Source: Pannonibacter sp051860505
GTDB taxonomy: Bacteria > Pseudomonadota > Alphaproteobacteria > Rhizobiales > Stappiaceae
Length of the DNA: 64,000 nt
Reading direction: 5' to 3'
Assembly: GCF_051860505.1 (NCBI RefSeq)
Contig: NZ_JBHYDX010000019.1
Span: forward strand, 27,356 to 91,355
Every line of letters begins with the position of its first letter. The stretch's first letter is position 1. The translations under genes were made by a program, and so were the position numbers. Below are positions 54,702 to 62,207 of the stretch, one piece after another. The notes under the pieces were generated by a model that worked only from the letters and a program-made list of their open reading frames with translations, was not told the DNA's origin and did not search any database.

Positions 54702-55313
54702 ATGTTCTTTGAAACCGGGATTTCCGGATCACACCGGGCCGAGGGCCTTGCCCATAATCCGTTCAAGGCGCTGGTTGCCCCGCGTCCAATCGGCTGGATC
54801 TCCTCGCTGGATGCGGAGGGCAAGGCCAATCTTGCCCCGTATAGCTTCTTCAACGCCGTCAGTGATGATCCGCCGGTTGTCATGTTCTCGTCGAGTGGCT
54901 GGAAGCACACGGTCGCCAATGTCGAGGCGACGGGCGAGTTCGTCTGCAATCTGGCGACCGCGCATCTCCAGGCGCAGCTCAATGTCTCCTCGGCGCCCGT
55001 TGCTGCCGATGTTGATGAGTTTGATCTAGCCGGTCTGGCAAAGGCGCCGTCGCGGCTGGTGCGGGTGCCTCGTGTCGCCGCCGCCCGCGCTGCGCTGGAA
55101 TGCCGGCTGTTGCGCATTGTCCAACTGGAGGACCTTGCCGGCACCGTCTGCGGCGCACATGTCGTGTTTGGACAGGTCGTCGGCATTCACATCGACGATG
55201 CCGTGGTCGACAAGGGCCGCATCGACATGTCCCGCCTGCAGCTTCTCGCCCGCCTCGGCTACAAGGACTATTCGGTCACATCCGATGTCTTCGAGATGGA
55301 TCGTCCGGCCTGA
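54702..55313 (+). CDS. Flavin reductase-like protein, DIM6/NTAB family
   Basis: This 203-residue protein has KALVAPRPIGWISSLDAEGK near residue 22, NLAPYSFFNAVSDDPPVVMF, KHTVANVEATGEFVCNLAT and C-terminal RIDMSRLQLLARLGYKDYSV. It is a FMN-binding protein closest to the NTAB-like reductases. It starts 3 bp after the nitroreductase stop, so co-transcribed and possibly a redox pair. Confidence 0.88.
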   Translation: MFFETGISGSHRAEGLAHNPFKALVAPRPIGWISSLDAEGKANLAPYSFFNAVSDDPPVVMFSSSGWKHTVANVEATGEFVCNLATAHLQAQLNVSSAPVAADVDEFDLAGLAKAPSRLVRVPRVAAARAALECRLLRIVQLEDLAGTVCGAHVVFGQVVGIHIDDAVVDKGRIDMSRLQLLARLGYKDYSVTSDVFEMDRPA

Positions 55314-55361
55314 TCATTGGTGAAGACCGCCGCGCCTGCTGTCAGGCGCGGCGCCTGGCGG

Positions 55362-55793
55362 TCAGGCCATCGCGATGTAATCGCGCATCTGGTCGGCTTC
55401 GCGCTCGATCTGGGCAATGCGGTGCTTGACGATATCGCCGATCGAGACGAGCCCGGCGAGCTTGCCGCTGGTGACCACCGGCATGTGGCGGAAGCGTCCC
55501 GCACTCATGCGGGCCATGACCGAGTTGACGGTATCGCCATCCGCACAGGTGACCACCGAACGGGTCATGACATCGCCAACTGGCTGCTCCAGGGCCGCGG
55601 GCCCTTCCTTGCCAATGACGCGCACCACGTCACGCTCGGAAACAATCCCCTCGATCTGCCCGGCCGCTCCGGTCACGACGATGGCACCGATGCGCTTTTC
55701 CGACAGGGTCCGGCAGACATCGCCCACCGTGTCCGACGCCCGGGCTGTGACGACATCGCGTCCCTTCTCATTCAGGATCATGGCAACAGTCAT
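55362..55793 (-). CDS. Two-CBS-domain protein
   Basis: This 143-residue protein consists of two CBS domains: VVTARASDTVGDVCRTLSEK ... IVSERDVVRVI (1-65) and RSVVTCADGDTVNSVMARMS ... LVSIGDIVKHRI (75-130). Such pairs bind adenine nucleotides as energy sensors. There is no fused effector domain; the partner is unknown. Confidence 0.88.
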   Translation of the reverse strand: MTVAMILNEKGRDVVTARASDTVGDVCRTLSEKRIGAIVVTGAAGQIEGIVSERDVVRVIGKEGPAALEQPVGDVMTRSVVTCADGDTVNSVMARMSAGRFRHMPVVTSGKLAGLVSIGDIVKHRIAQIEREADQMRDYIAMA

Positions 55794-55915
55794 GCGCGCG
55801 CTCCCTTATAGTCTGTATTCCCGCTCCGCGATTTTCCGCGTCAGCCGGCAATGCCTGATGATGACAGCAAAACCGCGCCGGGTGCAAACCCTGCGTAAGA
55901 CGGGGGCGGCGGCGT

Positions 55916-56677
55916 TCAGGCGCGGCGTCGCCGGACCGGATCCATCAGCGGAAAGGCGATAAGGCCGGTGACAAAGCCGCCGACATGGGCTTCCCAGGCT
56001 ATCGAACTGCCGAAGATCGGCCCGCTCCACAGGCCGAACACCAGATTGATTCCCATCCACAGCAGGAAGAACAGGCGCACCTGCGCGTTTGACAGCAGTT
56101 CGCGGACGCTCATCGCCCGAACAAGATAGGCGGCCGGGTCGGTGCGTCGCCCCCCTGCGAGTGGACCGCCGCGCTGGAACACGAACATCAGCGCCCCGGC
56201 CGTCAGGCCGGATACGGCGGCTGATGCGCCAATGACAGGAATGTCCTGGCCCGGGTGCAGCGCCAGATGCAGCAGTGCGCCACCGACCGCACAGGCTACG
56301 AAAAAGACGACAAAGCTGAAGCTGTCGAAGCGCTGCGCAATAGCGCTGCCGAATGCAACCATCCAGGCAAGGTTGAAGATCAGGTGCTCCCAGCCGCCAT
56401 GCAGGAAGGCATAGGTGACAAAGGACCAGACATCCGCCCCGCCATGTGGCAGTTCTGCCGCCAGCGGCACATCGGCATAGCGCAGCGGCCAGAAGGCGAA
56501 CTGCAGGATGAGTTCAAAGTCCGCGTCCCGGCTGATGAATTGCCGCAGCACGTGAATGCCGATCAGGATGGCCGACAGGGTCACGATCACGGACGGCAAG
56601 TTGAACATCGGGGCGGCCGGCCGCGGGGGAAACGGCGGCTGCTGCGGTGGCTGGGACTGGGGCAGGGGCTCGGTCAT
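55916..56677 (-). CDS. Rhomboid family intramembrane protease
   Basis: This 253-residue multi-helix membrane protease has a Pro-rich cytosolic N-terminus (LPQSQPPQQPPFPPRP), the catalytic Ser in IGASAAVSGLTAG near residue 155, and the His in EAHVGGFVTG near 233. HGGWEHLIFNLAWMVAFG near 95 holds the conserved loop-1/oxyanion residues. The ATG at 56677 was chosen; earlier frame positions are not family-like. Confidence 0.9.
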   Translation of the reverse strand: MTEPLPQSQPPQQPPFPPRPAAPMFNLPSVIVTLSAILIGIHVLRQFISRDADFELILQFAFWPLRYADVPLAAELPHGGADVWSFVTYAFLHGGWEHLIFNLAWMVAFGSAIAQRFDSFSFVVFFVACAVGGALLHLALHPGQDIPVIGASAAVSGLTAGALMFVFQRGGPLAGGRRTDPAAYLVRAMSVRELLSNAQVRLFFLLWMGINLVFGLWSGPIFGSSIAWEAHVGGFVTGLIAFPLMDPVRRRRA

Positions 56678-56839
56678 CTGTCTCTCATATCCTGTCGGGT
56701 CTTGTGCGAGACTTAAGCAACCAGAGCCGTTAAATCCAGTTGCGCCCGGCGGATTGGCGAGGCCGGCCCTTTCGGGGAACGTGGTACGGGCGCTATGGCC
56801 CAAAATGACACCCTGTCTCAGGGGGGATGCATTTGTAGC

Positions 56840-57110
56840 CAGACGGTCCCCGAGGCCTCGAAGCCCTCCTTCCCCCTCGTGGGGAGGGGTGAGGGGTTTG
56901 GGGGGGCACGGCGGCCGTTTGATCGCAAATTGCGCGATACACGCCCAGTCAGGAACGCAGGTTACCTGGATTTAAGTCCGTTCCCCCCACCCCCAGCCCC
57001 TCCTCACGAGGGGGAGGGGAGCGGAGAGGCTTCGACAGGGTTTGGTTCTAGGCCCGGTCCCTGACATCGATTATGTGCCAGACTTCATATGCGATAGCCC
57101 TGCTGTCTCA
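56840..57110 (+). repeat. Inverted-arm intergenic element, copy E
   Basis: The arms ttccccctcgtggggagggg and cacgagggggaggggagcgg flank the shared centre (acgcccagtcaggaacgc, then ctggatttaagtccgttcc). The catatgcgatagccct tail matches copies A and D. It occupies the 56678-57476 gap with a hairpin at 57141. Confidence 0.85.
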
Positions 57111-57140
57111 GGGGGGGCTGACACGGTCTGGAACGAAGAA

Positions 57141-57170
57141 CGCCCGCTGCCGGTTTCCCGGCAACGGGCG
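57141..57170. repeat. GC hairpin cgcccgctgccgg-tttc-ccggcaacgggcg
   Basis: A stem of 12 pairs with one mismatch and a 4-nt loop lies at the downstream edge of repeat copy E. A T-rich stretch lies on the minus-strand side, but no minus-strand gene feeds into it. Confidence 0.5.
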
Positions 57171-57383
57171 CTGCTCCTGTCGCGTCGCCGCGCTCCCCAT
57201 AACTCTGTCTGTCCGCCAAAAGCTACCGCCGCACGACCGGCCTGTTGTTCCAGGTCTCGGGTCGTTGTCCCGAGAAGGTGACACAAACAAACGTAACGGC
57301 AAGTGAAAGATCCTGTTAACCTTAACAAATCCTTTCGGAGAGCTTCACCCGGGCGCCTCCGGGACTGGCATGGCTCGTGCTTG

Positions 57384-57398
57384 GTAAACGGCAGTTAA
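57384..57398. promoter_or_regulatory. CtrA-like site (GTAA-N7-TTAA)
   Basis: GTAAACGGCAGTTAA lies 79 bp upstream of the PAS protein start. The right half matches the TTAA of the consensus; the left half deviates by one base. Confidence 0.35.
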
Positions 57399-57476
57399 CG
57401 TTTTCGCTGCCGTTCCTGTCCCGCTCCGGGACGGGGGCGGCGGCTGGACATATCGCCGGGAAGGGCCTGGGCCACC

Positions 57477-58151
57477 ATGAAGCACACGATCAACCGCACC
57501 TTGTACCAGTACTGGGACGAATTGCGCGGCAGCCGCATTGCCCCGAACCGGTCCGAGATCGACCCTGGCCGCATCCGCACCCTGCTTGGCGACACCTTCA
57601 TTCTCGAGGCGGTCGACAAGGACACCTATCGTTACCGCCTCGCCGGAACGCGCCTGTGCTCCACCCATTGCCGCGAACTCAAGGGCCGCAATTTCCTGCG
57701 CGGCTGGGGCGAGCAGGACCGCGAGGCGATGGCCACCATGCTGGCCGCGATCACCGAGGACGCCGCCGCTGCCGTGCTCGGCATCGATGGCCATACCGAG
57801 CGCAAGCATGCGCTCAAGATGGAGATGCTGCTGTTGCCGCTGCAGGTGCCGGGCGAGGGCCGCAGCCGCATCCTGGGCGCCTGCGCCTATTTCGAGCGGC
57901 CCTACTGGCTCGGTCTTCACCCGATCCTCAACCAGTCCATCTCCAGCCTGCGTCTGATCTGGCCGGATGAGCGGCCGCATTTCCTCAGCCATGGCAGCGA
58001 CGTACGCAGCCCGGTTCCCGCCTTGCCGCGTGTCGGCGCGCTGCCTGGCCATCTCGGCGTCGGCTTCCAGGGCTCGATGATATCGCCGGCCATGCTGGGG
58101 GCCGCGCGCCAGGTGCGTCACCTTACTGTCATTGATGGTGGTAAATCCTGA
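57477..58151 (+). CDS. PAS-domain protein (PAS_5-like)
   Basis: This 224-residue protein has a PAS_5-type region over its first 150 residues: LYQYWDELRGSRIAPNRSEI, LGDTFILEAVDKDTYRYRLAG and LKGRNFLRGWG. The rest is low-complexity Pro/Gly-rich. No effector domain is attached. In alphaproteobacteria such proteins may link cell-cycle or stress signals to others; the neighbouring PilZ gene suggests c-di-GMP circuits. Confidence 0.8.
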   Translation: MKHTINRTLYQYWDELRGSRIAPNRSEIDPGRIRTLLGDTFILEAVDKDTYRYRLAGTRLCSTHCRELKGRNFLRGWGEQDREAMATMLAAITEDAAAAVLGIDGHTERKHALKMEMLLLPLQVPGEGRSRILGACAYFERPYWLGLHPILNQSISSLRLIWPDERPHFLSHGSDVRSPVPALPRVGALPGHLGVGFQGSMISPAMLGAARQVRHLTVIDGGKS

Positions 58152-58248
58152 CAGGGGCTGCGGCAATCACCGGATGTTAACTCCCTCTGCCTAAGCTTTG
58201 CGCTGCGGCTTTGTATCAAAAGCCGAGGGACAAGGGATCAGGCAAGCC

Positions 58249-58893
58249 ATGGCGACCGCGCAGGCCGCAAAACTGTCGCTGAATATACCTGCCAGGGGCA
58301 CGGATCGCCGCCGCCATCAGCGCGTGCGGGTCAACATCCTTGGCCGGTTCATGCTCGAGAACCGGCAGGAATATCCCTGCCAGGTCGTCAACATGTCGCC
58401 CGGTGGCCTTGCCATGATCACGCCCGTCGCTGGTCGGGTTGGCGAGAAGGTTGTCGCCTATCTCGATCATATCGGCCGCGTCGAGGGCGTGATTGCGCGC
58501 GACATCGAGGGCGGCTTTGCCGTGTCGCTCAACACCACGCCGCGCCGGCGCGACAAACTGGCCTCGGTGCTGACGTGGCTTGCCAACCGGCATGAACTCA
58601 ACCTTCCTGAAGATCGCCGGCATGACCGCTTCATTCCGAAGAACCCGGTCACCCGCATCGTGTTGCCGGATGGCACGGCCTACATGTGCCGCATTCTCGA
58701 TATTTCGCTCTCCGGCGCGGCGCTGTCCTGCCCGGCGCGGCCGCCGATCGGTACGGAACTTGGCCTTGGCAAGATGCGCGGCCGTGTCGTGCGGCATCTC
58801 GAGGATGGTCTTGCCGTCGAGTTCGCGGTGATCCAGAACCAGGCGCTGCTGGAGCAGCATATTTCCGGCGAAGACACCACGCCGGCCGGCTGA
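58249..58893 (+). CDS. Double PilZ-domain protein
   Basis: This 214-residue protein contains two PilZ-like domains. The first opens TDRRRHQRVRVNILGRFML near residue 17 with CQVVNMSPGGLAM, the second EDRRHDRFIPKNPVTRIVL near 120 with CRILDISLSGAALSC. The first keeps the RxxxR c-di-GMP pattern (RRRHQR) and D/NxSxxG-like NMSPGG; the second has RRHDR and DISLSG. It likely binds c-di-GMP. The ATG at 58249 is chosen over the upstream frame. A terminator follows. Confidence 0.86.
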   Translation: MATAQAAKLSLNIPARGTDRRRHQRVRVNILGRFMLENRQEYPCQVVNMSPGGLAMITPVAGRVGEKVVAYLDHIGRVEGVIARDIEGGFAVSLNTTPRRRDKLASVLTWLANRHELNLPEDRRHDRFIPKNPVTRIVLPDGTAYMCRILDISLSGAALSCPARPPIGTELGLGKMRGRVVRHLEDGLAVEFAVIQNQALLEQHISGEDTTPAG

Positions 58894-58927
58894 TCGCCGC
58901 ATCTGCCTTGCTCTGGTCACCCTCCTG

Positions 58928-58948
58928 CAGCCGCCCACCGGGCGGCTG
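58928..58948 (+). terminator. Terminator after the PilZ gene
   Basis: A 9-bp stem cagccgccc/gggcggctg with a 3-nt loop is followed by ttgtcgtttctgg. Confidence 0.75.
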
Positions 58949-59154
58949 TTGTCGTTTCTGGTACCGGCAATCCTTGCCGGTTTTGCCCAAACGAGCCGAT
59001 CTGCCGGGATGGTTTCCACTCTCCTAACGCGTTTTTGCGCCCTTGCACGCGGCCAGAACGCCGCCCGCAGTGACCTGGCAGTGCCAGTCCGGTTGCCAGA
59101 AAAATCCGGATTCTGTCGCAACCTCAGGCGCTTGACGCGGAATAGCTCGAATTT

Positions 59155-59290
59155 GAATCATATTCGCGGAAAACTCTAATCAACTTCGCCTAAAACCAAT
59201 GTAAAATTTAAATAAAATACAGATTTACTTTGGCATAAATGCCCTCTCCCGACTTATAATCAAGTAAAATTGCCCATGTCATGTTGTCCT
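59155..59290. other. AT-rich stretch upstream of the transglutaminase-like gene
   Basis: The base composition is clearly lower in GC than the rest of the window (for example aatgtaaaatttaaataaaa). It holds the promoter of the next gene and could mark a foreign or strongly regulated segment. Confidence 0.5.
59230..59260 (+). promoter_or_regulatory. Candidate sigma-70 promoter
   Basis: TTGGCA (59230-59235) and a perfect TATAAT (59255-59260) are separated by 19 bp, about 50 bp upstream of the gene start, within an AT-rich stretch. Confidence 0.4.
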
Positions 59291-59312
59291 CAGCCTTGGG
59301 GAGGGCGACAAT

Positions 59313-59930
59313 ATGACTTTTAAAACGCAATCCGTATTCAAGCTTGCAGCCTTCTGTGCCTCGACGTTCCTGTTGACTGCAGTGGCTCAAGCAAATCCAG
59401 GAAGGTTCATGGCAATGTCTGGCGCAGCAACTGCGCCGGTTGGCCACCAGACCTTCTGCAGCGAAAATCCGTCGGCCTGCAAGGGCGGCACGGACAAGCC
59501 CGTGGTGGTCAAGCTGTCCGAGCAGCGCTGGACCGAGTTGATCGCCATCAACGACAAGGTCAACAAGGCAATCCGGCCGGTGACCGACCAGGAATTGTTC
59601 GGGATGGTTGAATACTGGACCTATCCCACCGATGGGGCAGGGGACTGTGAAGAATATGTGCTTGAGAAGCAGCGCCAGCTTTTGAAGGCCGGCTGGCCGG
59701 CGAGTGCGCTGCTGATCACCGTGGTCAAGGACCTCAAGAACGAAGGTCATGCGGTGCTGACCGTGCGGACCGACCAGGGCGATGTGATCCTGGACAACCA
59801 GATCGAGGTCGTCCTGCCCTGGTATTCGACGCCCTATCGCTTCGTGAAGCGGCAGTCGACGACCAGTCCGGTCCAGTGGACAGCGATTTCCGATACCCGC
59901 GTCACGACGGTTGCGAGCATCGGACGATAA
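59313..59930 (+). CDS. Bacterial transglutaminase-like cysteine proteinase (BTLCP, DUF920)
   Basis: This 205-residue secreted protein has a signal peptide ending near AQANPG. The catalytic Cys is in GAGDCEEYVLEKQRQL near residue 113, His in NEGHAVLTVRTDQGD near 148 and Asp in VILDNQIEV. BTLCP proteins include LapG, which cleaves surface adhesins under c-di-GMP control; the full LapG context (LapD, LapA) is not in the window. GGGAGGG precedes the start. Confidence 0.88.
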   Translation: MTFKTQSVFKLAAFCASTFLLTAVAQANPGRFMAMSGAATAPVGHQTFCSENPSACKGGTDKPVVVKLSEQRWTELIAINDKVNKAIRPVTDQELFGMVEYWTYPTDGAGDCEEYVLEKQRQLLKAGWPASALLITVVKDLKNEGHAVLTVRTDQGDVILDNQIEVVLPWYSTPYRFVKRQSTTSPVQWTAISDTRVTTVASIGR

Positions 59931-60007
59931 TTCTCTCAGGGAGTTCCTGACGCAATCCGGCCCGGTCGCGTCCCCACCCTCCCCATCCCTACCACGACCG
60001 GGTCGTC

Positions 60008-60037
60008 GGAGCCGGCTTGCCCCCGCAAGCCGGCTCC
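60008..60037 (+). terminator. Strong terminator after the BTLCP gene
   Basis: A perfect 13-bp stem ggagccggcttgc/gcaagccggctcc with a 4-nt loop is followed by acctttttc. Confidence 0.8.
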
Positions 60038-60039
60038 AC

Positions 60040-60118
60040 CTTTTTCAAGGCCTGGCTTTTTCAAGGCCGGGTTTTTTCAAGGTCGGCTTTTTTAAGGGCG
60101 GGTTTTTTCAAGGGCAGG
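60040..60118 (+). repeat. Five tandem 15-16-bp units (c)ttttttcaaggncgg
   Basis: The five imperfect units are ctttttcaaggcctgg, ctttttcaaggccggg, ttttttcaaggtcgg, cttttttaagggcggg and ttttttcaagggcagg. They start right after the BTLCP terminator. Translated in some frames they give FF(K/Q)xGFF-type repeats, but no real gene was seen. Confidence 0.85.
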
Positions 60119-60153
60119 ATCTGGAGAGGGGGGGCTTGCGAACGCAAGGGCCC

Positions 60154-60198
60154 GACCCATGCGGATCAGACGCATGCGGATCAGACCCATGCGGGTCA
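60154..60198 (-). repeat. Three tandem 15-bp units at the gamma-carbonic anhydrase stop
   Basis: gacccatgcggatca, gacgcatgcggatca and gacccatgcgggtca. On the minus strand each unit reads TGA(T/C)CCGCATGxGTC, and the first TGA of the series is the gene's stop codon. Two of 15 positions vary between units. Confidence 0.85.
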
Positions 60199-60723
60199 GA
60201 GAGCGACAAGCCCGGCGCGGTAGCGCTGCCAGTTGCGCACATAACCGTCAGCCGACTGCGTGTTGCGTTGCTCGGCCTCGGCGTCCAGCGTGCGGATGAT
60301 GCGGCCCGGCATGCCGACGACCAGCGAATTGTCCGGGATTTCCTTGCCCTCGGCCACCAGCGCATTGGCGCCGATGATGCAGTTGCGGCCGATGCGGGCG
60401 CCGTTGAGGATGGTCGCACCCATGCCGACCAGCGTGTTGTCGCCGATGCTGCAGCCATGCAGGATGGCTTTGTGACCAATCGTGCAATTGCTGCCAATCG
60501 TCAGCGGATAGCCCATGTCCGTATGCAGGACCGCGCCATCCTGGACGTTGGAGCGGCGGCCGACCAGGATCAACTCGTTGTCACCGCGCAGCACCGCGCC
60601 AAACCAGACGCTCGCGTCGGTCTCAAGCCGGATCCGCCCGATCAGCTGGGCATCCGGTGCAATCCAGTACTGTCCGTCCTCGGGCAGGTCCGGGCTGATC
60701 CCGTCAAGCGCGTAGAGTGGCAT
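60196..60723 (-). CDS. Gamma-carbonic anhydrase family protein
   Basis: This 175-residue left-handed beta-helix protein has RGDNELILVGRRSNVQDGAV, LHTDMGYPLTIGSNCTIGHK with His, and AILHGCSIGDNTLVGMGAT; three His for zinc are visible near residues 67, 85 and 90. The helical tail follows near 140. It may have carbonic anhydrase or a related acetyltransferase-like activity. The ATG at 60723 follows GGGAG; a longer frame to 60780 exists. Confidence 0.9.
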   Translation of the reverse strand: MPLYALDGISPDLPEDGQYWIAPDAQLIGRIRLETDASVWFGAVLRGDNELILVGRRSNVQDGAVLHTDMGYPLTIGSNCTIGHKAILHGCSIGDNTLVGMGATILNGARIGRNCIIGANALVAEGKEIPDNSLVVGMPGRIIRTLDAEAEQRNTQSADGYVRNWQRYRAGLVAL

Positions 60724-60751
60724 GGCCCGGCTCCCGGAAAAGCTGCAAGGG

Positions 60752-61078
60752 TCAGATGCCGTGAATGAAGCCGACGGCAAAGCGCATCATCACCAGGCCA
60801 GAGCAGATGCTCCACATGCCGGCAATGGTCGAGGAGGCCACGAGCCAGCCGATGGGCCGGTTTTCGATCCGGCGCCCCCGGATGGCGTTGCGCATGATGA
60901 TGAACGGCCCGGCAAAGGCGCACATCAGGCAAGAGGAGACGGTCCCGACCAGGGTTTCGAGCCGCAGGTGAAAGCGCGGCGGGGTGTTGGTCAGAAGCTG
61001 GTAAAAACTGCCAAGGACTCCGGCGGCGACAAAGCCGGCGCAGCCCATATACACGGCGAGGATGAGCTCGAAATACAC
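60752..61078 (-). CDS. Small inner-membrane protein, family not recognised
   Basis: This 108-residue protein has about three hydrophobic helices: ELILAVYMGCAGFVAAGVLG near residue 4, TVSSCLMCAFAGPFIIM near 46 and IGWLVASSTIAGMWSICSGL near 75. The GTG at 61078 has AAAGGG upstream at good spacing. Its stop is 28 bp before the gamma-carbonic anhydrase start, so they are likely one operon. Confidence 0.7.
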   Translation of the reverse strand: MYFELILAVYMGCAGFVAAGVLGSFYQLLTNTPPRFHLRLETLVGTVSSCLMCAFAGPFIIMRNAIRGRRIENRPIGWLVASSTIAGMWSICSGLVMMRFAVGFIHGI

Positions 61079-61081
61079 GCG

Positions 61082-61096
61082 TTAACCCTTTGTTAA
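61082..61096. promoter_or_regulatory. CtrA-type box TTAA-N7-TTAA
   Basis: TTAACCCTTTGTTAA matches the full CtrA consensus. It lies 4 bp before the start of the leftward membrane protein, so part of it may simply be the ribosome site (AAAGGG on that strand), and it also faces the rightward gene at 61248. Confidence 0.45.
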
Positions 61097-61187
61097 CCAC
61101 TGCGACAGACCCTGCCGTAATGAGTTCGAAGGGTCAAGTGCAATCCCTGTGCCGATTCCCCTGCAAGGCACCAACCGGACAGAAACC

Positions 61188-61202
61188 CTAACGAATGGTT
61201 AA
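61188..61202. promoter_or_regulatory. CtrA-like site (CTAA-N7-TTAA)
   Basis: CTAACGAATGGTTAA lies 46 bp before the next rightward start, with the left half deviating by one base. Confidence 0.35.
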
Positions 61203-61247
61203 CACTCGCCCGGACCCGCTGTCCCGCTCTGACCCGTCCGTCTCGCG

Positions 61248-62021
61248 ATGGCACGCTTGGTGTGGCACAGCCGTGTGGCGGGGCAGGGGGAGGCCGCGCT
61301 GATGCTGCCGTCAACCCTGCCGCGCCCGACCGGGTGCAATCCCGTTCATTTTGCTGCCATGACCGGCCTCCTGGCGCTGCTGTCCGTGGCCTATGTCGTC
61401 AACTTGGCAGCTGGCTGGGTTACCGAAGCGGCCAATGCTGATCCGCGCGTGACTGATCCGCGGCCAGTCGCGGTGTCAGTCGGTCGCCATGGCTTCTCTA
61501 TTCCAGCCAATATGATCCCCCAGCCGGCTCAACGGGTTGCCGGCAGCCAGCATGACCGGCTGTCGCTTGACCTGAGCTGGCCCGCCTTGTCCGGCTACAC
61601 CGGTGAGGCCACTGGGCCGGCGTCCTGGATCACCGTGGATCTCATTGCCTCGAGCCAGATCGCGACGCTCGGGGAGCGGCTTGACAGTGTCTATCGCCGG
61701 CTTGCCGCCAGTCATGACCCGCGGGGTCCGGCCGGCCTTGCCCTGCTGGACATGTCGCAGAAGATCGGTTCCGGCGATGATGTGATCGTCTTCGAGACCG
61801 GGCGGGCGGATGGCTTCATCGCCCGGTGCCTGACGCCGGCCAATGGCAGCGCCCGCTGTTTCCGCGATATCCGCCTGTCTCATGATCTTGTCGTCAGCTA
61901 CTGGTTCCAGCGTTCGGCTCTGGCCAGCTGGGGCCGCATGGATCGGCGCATTCTTGACCGGATCGATGGGTTCCGGGTAGGCGCCGCGATTCCGGCGGAT
62001 TCGCTTTCTCCGGCCCGCTGA
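61248..62021 (+). CDS. Hypothetical membrane-anchored protein
   Basis: This 257-residue protein has a hydrophobic segment FAAMTGLLALLSVAYVVNLA near residue 35, then a soluble part with DPRPVAVSVGRHGFSIPANM, LDLSWPALSGYTG and GLALLDMSQKIGSGDD. No family was recognised; similar proteins are typical of Rhizobiales. The exact start is unsure, and an ATG at 61302 (LPSTLPRPTGC) is possible. Confidence 0.6.
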   Translation: MARLVWHSRVAGQGEAALMLPSTLPRPTGCNPVHFAAMTGLLALLSVAYVVNLAAGWVTEAANADPRVTDPRPVAVSVGRHGFSIPANMIPQPAQRVAGSQHDRLSLDLSWPALSGYTGEATGPASWITVDLIASSQIATLGERLDSVYRRLAASHDPRGPAGLALLDMSQKIGSGDDVIVFETGRADGFIARCLTPANGSARCFRDIRLSHDLVVSYWFQRSALASWGRMDRRILDRIDGFRVGAAIPADSLSPAR

Positions 62022-62139
62022 CCCTGGCCCGGCCCTCCCTCATGCGCGCATCGACCGTCTTTCCCTGTCATAACTGACAGGCTGAAAACCCGGTGAAGCG
62101 GTTGAAAACACGTCAGAAACAGGCCGCCCAACAGATGCG

Positions 62140-62154
62140 TTAAGGATTTGTTAA
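62140..62154 (+). promoter_or_regulatory. CtrA-type box TTAA-N7-TTAA upstream of lytic transglycosylase
   Basis: TTAAGGATTTGTTAA is a perfect match, 53 bp before the transglycosylase start. A second TTAA-N6-TTAA lies just downstream (62172-62185 region), one base short of the consensus spacing. Confidence 0.55.
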
Positions 62155-62207
62155 CCATTATGACGCGATCTTAACCATAGTTAACAGTCTATCGAGGAGT
62201 GGGCACC

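Noticed and set aside
59911..60768. 285-codon plus-strand frame containing FFKxGFF and CGSD repeats
   Set aside because: It is built from two tandem arrays and the antisense of gamma-carbonic anhydrase; no ribosome site or family match.
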